DNA of 64,000 nt from CCMP332 sp040218795 (GTDB taxonomy: Bacteria; Bacteroidota; Bacteroidia; Cytophagales; CCMP332). Of this stretch, positions 58,453-64,000 are shown piece after piece (position 1 is the stretch's first letter; the number at the start of each line of letters is the position of its first letter). The stretch covers positions 310,001 through 374,000 of the forward strand of contig JAVJQT010000010.1 in the NCBI GenBank assembly GCA_040218795.1, in the 5' to 3' direction. A program made the translations under genes and the position numbers. The notes under the pieces were generated by a model. It was not told the origin of the DNA. It saw only the letters and a list, made by a program, of their open reading frames with translations, and searched no databases.

Positions 58453-59820
58453 ATGAAACTATTTATAGCGGCAATCTCATTGATTTTCTTTTCAAGTGCA
58501 TGCCACACGGTTGAAAAAGAAACTGAAGAAAAAACAAAATCGGCCTATACGCATCACAGCGATTGGTCAAAATCTGCGGTGATTTACGAACTGAATATTC
58601 GTCAGTTTAGCGAAAAAGGAGATTTCAATTCAATTATCCCTCATTTGGATCGATTGAAGGCCATGGGTATTGATATCATTTGGTTTATGCCGGTGCATCC
58701 CATTGGAGAAAAAAATCGAAAAGGCGGACTGGGGAGCTATTATTCTGTTAAAGATTATACCGCTGTCAATCCCGATTACGGTACACTATCCGATTTTAAA
58801 AACCTTGTGAATGAAATTCACAAAAGAGACATGTTTGTATTGATCGACTGGGTGGCAAACCATACGGCATGGGATAATCCATGGGTAGAAGCGCATCCCG
58901 ATTGGTATACAAAAGACAGTACGGGAAGTATGATACCTCCAATTGGTACGGATTGGTCCGACGTGGTTGATTTGAATTACGATAATCCTGAAATGCGGAC
59001 AGCGATGATAGAAGCCCTACAATTTTGGGTTCAGGAATGCGAAATCGACGGCTATCGTTGTGATGTGGCCGATTGGGTGCCAGCAGACTTTTGGAAAGCC
59101 GCAAGGGTAGCACTTGATAGTCTTAAGCCGGATGTTTTTATGTTGGCAGAAGCCGAAAATCCAAAACTTCACCCTGCTTTTGACATGACTTATGGTTGGG
59201 AAATGCATCATATTAGCAATGAAATCGCAAAAGGAAAAATGAATTTTGACAGTCTTCATCATTACATGATTAAAGAGGATAGTAATTTTAATTCATCAGC
59301 CTACAGAATGTATTTTACCTCAAATCACGATGAAAATTCCTGGAATGGAACGGTTTTCGAGCGCTACGGGGAAAATTATAAAAACTGGGCTGTAGTAATG
59401 GCCACCATTGATGGCATGCCCCTATTGTATTCCGGGCAAGAGTCAAAAATGAATGAAAGATTGAAGTTTTTTGAAAAAGACACCATTATGTGGAAAGACT
59501 ATCCGCTTGAAGATTTTTATTTGGAATTATATACATTAAAAGACAGCAATGAAGCCATTTGGAATGGTGATTTCGGTGGAGATTGGGCTTTTATTTCTAA
59601 TTCAAATCCTGAAAGTGTATTGACTTATTCGCGTTCAAAAAATGATAATACCGTGCTGGTTGCATTAAATTTTGACAGTCTCGAAAGTCAGTTTTCGATT
59701 TCGAATTTGCCGATTGGTGTTTATGAGAGTTATAATAGTGAGGAAACAATAGAAGTAGAAGAAGAGGGATCGGAATTAAGTCTTGGGCCGAATGATTACA
59801 GAATTTTTATAAAAAAATAA
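58453..59820 (+). CDS. GH13 alpha-amylase-family lipoprotein (455 aa)
   Basis: A compact GH13 enzyme with a lipoprotein signal (MKLFIAAISLIFFSSACHTV, Cys at about residue 17) but without an N-terminal carbohydrate-binding domain. Conserved regions: 'DMFVLIDWVANHTAWDNP' (I), nucleophile in 'CEIDGYRCDVADWVPADF' (II), acid/base in 'PDVFMLAEAENPKLHP' (III) and 'YFTSNHDENSWNG' (IV). All three catalytic acids and the NHD are present. The start ATG is 2 bp after the previous stop. It probably shortens maltodextrins in the envelope before import. Confidence 0.92.
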   Translation: MKLFIAAISLIFFSSACHTVEKETEEKTKSAYTHHSDWSKSAVIYELNIRQFSEKGDFNSIIPHLDRLKAMGIDIIWFMPVHPIGEKNRKGGLGSYYSVKDYTAVNPDYGTLSDFKNLVNEIHKRDMFVLIDWVANHTAWDNPWVEAHPDWYTKDSTGSMIPPIGTDWSDVVDLNYDNPEMRTAMIEALQFWVQECEIDGYRCDVADWVPADFWKAARVALDSLKPDVFMLAEAENPKLHPAFDMTYGWEMHHISNEIAKGKMNFDSLHHYMIKEDSNFNSSAYRMYFTSNHDENSWNGTVFERYGENYKNWAVVMATIDGMPLLYSGQESKMNERLKFFEKDTIMWKDYPLEDFYLELYTLKDSNEAIWNGDFGGDWAFISNSNPESVLTYSRSKNDNTVLVALNFDSLESQFSISNLPIGVYESYNSEETIEVEEEGSELSLGPNDYRIFIKK

Positions 59821-59824
59821 TCAA

Positions 59825-61570
59825 ATGGGTGTAGAAAAAAGAAGATTATCATTTTGGGAAATCTGGAACATGAGTTTTGGATTTCTCGGAATACAATTTG
59901 GCTTTGCATTGCAAAACGCCAATACGAGCCGGATTTTTGAAACCCTGGGTGCCGATACTAAAAATCTTGCCATTTATTGGTTGGCTGCTCCTGTTACAGG
60001 ATTATTGATTCAGCCAATTATCGGGTATTACAGCGATAGAACCTGGCATCCCTATTGGGGAAGAAGACGGCCATTTTTTGCAATTGGCGCTTTGCTGGCT
60101 ACCATTGCACTCATAATAATGCCCAATTCTCCAACGCTCTGGGTTGCCATAGGAATGCTATGGGTAATGGATGGTTCTATCAATATAAGCATGGAGCCTT
60201 TCAGGGCTTTTGTTGGCGACTTATTACCGCCGGATCAGCGAACAAGGGGTTTTGCCATGCAGAGTTTCTTTATTGGTGTCGGTTCCGTGATTGCCTCTGC
60301 CCTTCCCTGGTTTTTTAGCGAAATTATCGGTGTCCAGGATGAAAATCTCGGAGCCAATGAAATCCCTACCAATGTAAAATGGTCTTTTTACCTTGGCGCA
60401 TTTGCCTTTCTAACGGCCGTCATGTGGACGGTATTCTCAACTAAAGAATATCCCCCCGAGGAAGATGAAGAAAAACGGGAAAAGGAACATTTTACTCCGA
60501 TTAAATACAAACCCAAAACCTATAGTGCCATTGGTTTAGCGATGTTGCTCATTTCCGCTTTGCTGACTTTGGTTTTTTACTGGAATTCCCTCGATCCTCA
60601 ACTTTATGTCTTGTCGGGAATATTCGGACTTTTTGGATTCTCTTATTTGGGGGCTTCGATTCCTATGTACAGGAATAAATACAAAAACGGTTTTGTAAAT
60701 ATTGTCCGGGATTTTCAAAATATGCCCAAAACCATGATACAGCTGGCATTTGTACAGTTCTTTTCCTGGTTTGCACTCTTTGCCATGTGGATATATACCA
60801 CATCGGGTATAACCAGTCATATCTATGACATGAAATTATCAGCCCAGGAACTCTATACCTTGAATTCTGAAATGGAGAATTTTGACAAAACGGTATTGCA
60901 GGGGGAACGTTTGGAGAAATTTAAGAACATAGAAAATGAGCTTGCAGAATATCTTGCAAAACTCAAAAACTCAGAAAATGAGCTAGCCGTGGTATCTGTG
61001 AATTTTGCCAAGTATTTTGTTGCTCCTGAATCAGGTTTTGAAATCGATGAGGAATTGGAGTCCGATTTAAAAAGAGTCAGAATGGAATACGACGAAGGTG
61101 CAGATTGGGTAGGTATATTGTTTGGAGGCTATAACGGTATCGCAGCACTTGCGGCACTAATGTTGCCCTGGCTTGCGAAAAAAACCAGTCGGCGTATGAC
61201 TCATCTTATCGCTTTATGTCTGGGAGGCCTGGGATTGATCTCCTTCTATTTCATTAATGATCCAATGGTATTGATCGTATCAATGATAGGTGTGGGAATC
61301 GCCTGGGCGAGTATTTTATCAATTCCCTATGCCATGCTTTCATCTTCACTTCCCGCCAGCAAAATGGGTTATTATATGGGCATTTTCAATTTCTTTATTG
61401 TAATCCCACAAATGGTAGCTGCCAGTATTCTGGCCTTTATGGTGACCTCTTTATTTGGCAGTGAGTTTATATTCGCGCTAATCATAGGAGGAATATCAAT
61501 GATCCTCGCTGGTTTATTGAGCCTGATTGTTGATGATAAAGATGAGGTGCTAATGAAGGAGCCGCAATAA
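59825..61570 (+). CDS. GPH/SLC45-like MFS sugar transporter with a large helical insertion
   Basis: A 581-residue major-facilitator protein, likely importing maltose or short maltodextrins by proton symport. Typical of the maltose/sucrose branch are 'MSFGFLGIQFGFALQNANTS', 'RIFETLGADTKNLAIYWLAA', 'LIQPIIGYYSDRTWHPYWGR' with 'RRRPFFAIGALLATIALIIM', and 'EPFRAFVGDLLPPDQRTRGF'. Between the two halves, about residues 339-428 form a hydrophilic coiled-coil-like insertion ('NEMENF'-type, 'ERLEKFKNIENELAEYLAKL', 'DEELESDLKRVRMEYDEGAD') that most homologues I know lack. It ends the operon and is convergent with the esterase gene. Confidence 0.9.
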   Translation: MGVEKRRLSFWEIWNMSFGFLGIQFGFALQNANTSRIFETLGADTKNLAIYWLAAPVTGLLIQPIIGYYSDRTWHPYWGRRRPFFAIGALLATIALIIMPNSPTLWVAIGMLWVMDGSINISMEPFRAFVGDLLPPDQRTRGFAMQSFFIGVGSVIASALPWFFSEIIGVQDENLGANEIPTNVKWSFYLGAFAFLTAVMWTVFSTKEYPPEEDEEKREKEHFTPIKYKPKTYSAIGLAMLLISALLTLVFYWNSLDPQLYVLSGIFGLFGFSYLGASIPMYRNKYKNGFVNIVRDFQNMPKTMIQLAFVQFFSWFALFAMWIYTTSGITSHIYDMKLSAQELYTLNSEMENFDKTVLQGERLEKFKNIENELAEYLAKLKNSENELAVVSVNFAKYFVAPESGFEIDEELESDLKRVRMEYDEGADWVGILFGGYNGIAALAALMLPWLAKKTSRRMTHLIALCLGGLGLISFYFINDPMVLIVSMIGVGIAWASILSIPYAMLSSSLPASKMGYYMGIFNFFIVIPQMVAASILAFMVTSLFGSEFIFALIIGGISMILAGLLSLIVDDKDEVLMKEPQ

Positions 61571-61571
61571 A

Positions 61572-62501
61572 TTATTCGGCCATTAAAAACTCCAAAGGAA
61601 TGTAAAAACGCTTATTCCAGGAGTTTTCATCGTGTTTGTCTCCGGGAAATTTTTTAGTAAGCCAATTGTCCGAAGTATAACCCTTTTGTTCCATCACTTT
61701 GTCGATTTCCATCTGACATGGTTCATACAATGAATCCAATGTCTCGGTACCGAAATCAAAATATATTTTGTGCATTTGAGGATCCGGCAAATTCTCTTTT
61801 AAATAATCTGCAAATAAAACCGGAACAGGATTGTCTTCCAGATCATAAGTGACCGTCCAATGCGTGCTCAAGCAGGCCGCACCACCAAAAGTTTCGGGGT
61901 ATTCGCAAATGGCATAAATAGAAATCAAGCCTCCAAAACTCGAACCTGCTATGAAAGTATTTTCCCTATCAGTATAAGTGGCGTAGTTTTTATCAATAAA
62001 TGGTTTCAGTTCGCTGACTAAAAATTTTAAATAATTATCAGAGCGAACATCTCCGTTGAATTTGCTTTCAGCATTTTCTTCCTTTATTGCATAAATATAT
62101 TCTTGGTAGTCTTTTGGGATTTTATCGAATACTTTTTGGGGCATATAATCGGTTCTGCGATAAATACCTCCATTATCAATACCCACTACAATACAATCTT
62201 GAATTCTGCCTTGATCCAGCAGTTGGCTAATTATTCCGTCTACATTCCAGTTTTGGCCATTCCAGGTATCCAAAAACCCAAATATATTCTGAGCATCGTG
62301 CATGTACAAGACCGCATATTTCTTTTTGGGAGAATAATCTTTTGGCTTCCAAACTCTTACAGTTCTGGGACTTATCAGATTTGTCTCAAAGTTTTGGTAA
62401 ACATCAAAATTGCCTGATGAAGACGTCTTTTCCTGTCCTATCACTGCTACCTGTGAAAAAATAAGCACAAAATATATGGCAATTAACTTAATCAAAATCA
62501 A
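61572..62501 (-). CDS. Secreted alpha/beta-hydrolase esterase (esterase D/enterochelin-esterase-like)
   Basis: Signal peptide (MILIKLIAIYFVLIFSQVAV, then IGQEK). The 309-residue protein belongs to the putative esterase (Fes/IroE/EstD) group: 'RTVRVWKPKDYSPKKKYAVL' then 'YMHDAQNIFGFLDTWNGQNW', nucleophile Ser in 'TFIAGSSFGGLISIYAICEY' (motif GSSFGG), and a C-terminal His in 'KFPGDKHDENSWNKRF'. Substrate unknown; near amylases it may deacylate glucans or be a maltose-locus esterase as often seen in Bacteroidota. Its start overlaps the GH13 gene by 14 bp, so it is cotranscribed with it. Confidence 0.87.
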   Translation of the reverse strand: MILIKLIAIYFVLIFSQVAVIGQEKTSSSGNFDVYQNFETNLISPRTVRVWKPKDYSPKKKYAVLYMHDAQNIFGFLDTWNGQNWNVDGIISQLLDQGRIQDCIVVGIDNGGIYRRTDYMPQKVFDKIPKDYQEYIYAIKEENAESKFNGDVRSDNYLKFLVSELKPFIDKNYATYTDRENTFIAGSSFGGLISIYAICEYPETFGGAACLSTHWTVTYDLEDNPVPVLFADYLKENLPDPQMHKIYFDFGTETLDSLYEPCQMEIDKVMEQKGYTSDNWLTKKFPGDKHDENSWNKRFYIPLEFLMAE

Positions 62502-64000
62502 TAATCATGGCCTTATTTGCAGGAACTCTGAGGCCATTGCTTAAATCTATTTGCTTTCCGGAAATGATATCCACACCTTTTTCATTCCCCTTAAGTATTT
62601 CTTTGTAACGGGAAATATCCAATTCGAGTTCATTGGTATTTTTACTCAGAATAGTCATGACTTTATCATTTTCCGTATGCCTGAAAAAAACATAAAGCGA
62701 TGAAGTATCCGGAGCATAGTGAAGTAATTTTCCATCGTGAATCGCCTCGGAATTTTTTCGCCAGTTCAGAACATTTTTAATCATTTTCATGGCATCTTTC
62801 TCCGCCTCATTTAAACCTTTACCTTCAAATGCATTGACTGCATCCCCCTTCCATCCACCGGGAAAATCAGTCCTGATTTCTCCGTGATCGCCGGGCTTTT
62901 CATTGGCCATGAGAATTTCCGTTCCATAATAAAATTGCGGAATTCCTCGCATGGTACTGTAATAGGCAATGGCCAGATCAAATAAATCTTTGTTCTTTTT
63001 TACCTGTGTATATATACGGTCCATGTCGTGATTGTCGGGAAATATCACAAGATTATAAGGGTCGGCATATAGAAAATCCATAGCCACTGTTTCATAGACA
63101 TCTTTCCAGCCCGAAGCCCATTTGCCTTCCTCAGCATTTAAACTTTTTACCAATTTGGATTGCAATGGAAAATCCATCAAACTCGGCAGACAAGAAGTGT
63201 ATCCATTGCTATTTTTCTTTCCTCTTTGCCAAAAAGAAACAATCGCCGGATCGGTATTCCACTCTTCACCCACAATATTGAAATTCGGATATTCATACAT
63301 GACTTCGCAGGTCCATTGGGTCATGAACTCTTTATCGGGATAAGAATAGGTATCCATTCGAATGCCCTGAAGATCGGCATATTCTACCCACCAAATTGAA
63401 TTTTGAATAAGGTATTTGGCCATATAAGGATTTCTGACATTTAAATCAGGCATGGATTTCCCAAACCAACCGTGAATAAATTGATCGAGATCTCTTTCCG
63501 CTACATAAGGATCCTGAATCGTGCTCTTCATGTGATTTGTTTTAACAAAGCTGTCCTGCTCCAAATAAATGCCAATATTGTTGATCCAATCATTGGAAGG
63601 AAGATCAACCATCCACCAGTGTTTATGACCGCAGTGATTAACGATCATATCCATGATCATACCAATGCCCATTTGACTTGCTTTTTTTGACAGTTGAGCG
63701 TAGTCTTCATTGCTGCCAAAGCGTGGATCCACCTTGTAAAAATCCGTGGTGGCATAACCGTGATAAGAATATTTTGGCTGTGCATTTTCCAGAACCGGGT
63801 TTACCCAAATGGATGTAAAACCCAAATCTTTGATGTAATCGAGATGATTATTAATTCCTGCTATATCACCTCCATGTCGTGCATAATCATCTTCTCTATC
63901 AATTTTATCATCAAAATTTTCTAAGTTATCGTTCGATTCATCCCCATTGGCAAATCGATCCGGTGTAATCAGGTACAATACATCCTCCGGTCCAAAACCC
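62488..64000 (-). CDS. Partial GH13 enzyme, cyclomaltodextrinase/SusA-like (N-terminus outside window)
   Basis: The frame stays open to the window edge: before the first TTG at 63978 it reads '..GFGPEDV', then 'LYLITPDRFANGDESNDN', so the N-terminal domain is beyond the window. The catalytic barrel is nearly complete: 'DYIKDLGFTSIWVNPVLENA', region I 'GMIMDMIVNHCGHKHWW', region II nucleophile in 'LQGIRMDTYSYPDKEF', region III acid in 'NFNIVGEEWNTDPAIV', region IV 'VIFPDNHDMDRIYTQV'. The 'LYLI.PDRFANGD' start is typical of cyclomaltodextrinases and neopullulanases. It is upstream of, and coupled to, the esterase gene and converges on the maltose operon. Confidence 0.92.
   Translation of the reverse strand, partial: GFGPEDVLYLITPDRFANGDESNDNLENFDDKIDREDDYARHGGDIAGINNHLDYIKDLGFTSIWVNPVLENAQPKYSYHGYATTDFYKVDPRFGSNEDYAQLSKKASQMGIGMIMDMIVNHCGHKHWWMVDLPSNDWINNIGIYLEQDSFVKTNHMKSTIQDPYVAERDLDQFIHGWFGKSMPDLNVRNPYMAKYLIQNSIWWVEYADLQGIRMDTYSYPDKEFMTQWTCEVMYEYPNFNIVGEEWNTDPAIVSFWQRGKKNSNGYTSCLPSLMDFPLQSKLVKSLNAEEGKWASGWKDVYETVAMDFLYADPYNLVIFPDNHDMDRIYTQVKKNKDLFDLAIAYYSTMRGIPQFYYGTEILMANEKPGDHGEIRTDFPGGWKGDAVNAFEGKGLNEAEKDAMKMIKNVLNWRKNSEAIHDGKLLHYAPDTSSLYVFFRHTENDKVMTILSKNTNELELDISRYKEILKGNEKGVDIISGKQIDLSNGLRVPANKAMIIDFD

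Overview
The window looks like chromosomal DNA of a member of the Bacteroidota, probably Cytophagales-like or a related marine lineage; rank below phylum is inference. Supporting signs are secreted proteins ending in type IX secretion (T9SS) sorting domains, SprB-type repeats, GWxTD, WbqC and DUF3078 families, low GC content, weak or absent Shine-Dalgarno sites, and several promoters with the Bacteroidota -7 motif TAnnTTTG.

Layout. 1-6.8 kb: a partial AsmA-like membrane protein, rarA, an EamA transporter and a nuoABCD block of respiratory complex I. 6.8-16.6 kb: a DUF2892 protein, a DUF3078 barrel, class II aldolase, a WYL regulator, an AP2/HNH protein, a HELAH metallopeptidase, a VWA-like membrane protein and a T9SS-secreted serine protease. 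16.6-24.5 kb: housekeeping genes (clpC, WbqC family, GWxTD protein, Sua5/YrdC, mltG, thioesterase, YihY). 24.5-24.8 kb: a tRNA-Ser(UGA), preceded by what looks like a broken tRNA-Ser 5' copy cut up by short palindromes. 24.8-31.9 kb: a 7.1-kb integrative element in that tRNA, bounded by a 24-bp direct repeat, with tyrosine integrase, an RteC-like protein, HTH protein, Rep-like protein, a terminase-small-subunit-like protein and small membrane/PH-domain cargo. 32-37.8 kb: an rRNA methyltransferase, an SDR and a large propeller/Y_Y_Y/SpoIIE phosphatase sensor. 37.9-50 kb: four secreted or surface proteins (two giant repeat adhesins, a beta-helix protein, an M1 peptidase), three of them with T9SS tails.

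50-64 kb is an alpha-glucan utilisation locus. A Nudix-type (NrtR/AraR-like) regulator is divergent from an eight-gene run: pfkA, a BadF/GlcNAc-kinase-like gene, an MgsA-like gene, pgmB, GH65 maltose phosphorylase, two GH13 lipoproteins and a GPH/MFS sugar transporter. Facing it are an esterase and a third GH13 enzyme that runs off the right edge. The likely flow is extracytoplasmic cleavage of alpha-glucan, uptake by MFS, phosphorolysis of maltose to glucose and beta-glucose-1-phosphate, conversion to glucose-6-phosphate, and entry to glycolysis through Pfk. No SusC/SusD pair is in the window. A 17-bp inverted repeat just upstream of the pfkA -7 motif is a good candidate operator.

The strongest candidates for something not described before are the Nudix-controlled operon with three proteins missing textbook catalytic residues (regulator, PfkA, MgsA-like), the satellite-like integrative element with paired integrase arm sites, and the palindrome-riddled tRNA-Ser relic beside it. 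All functions are read from sequence alone; no database search was possible.
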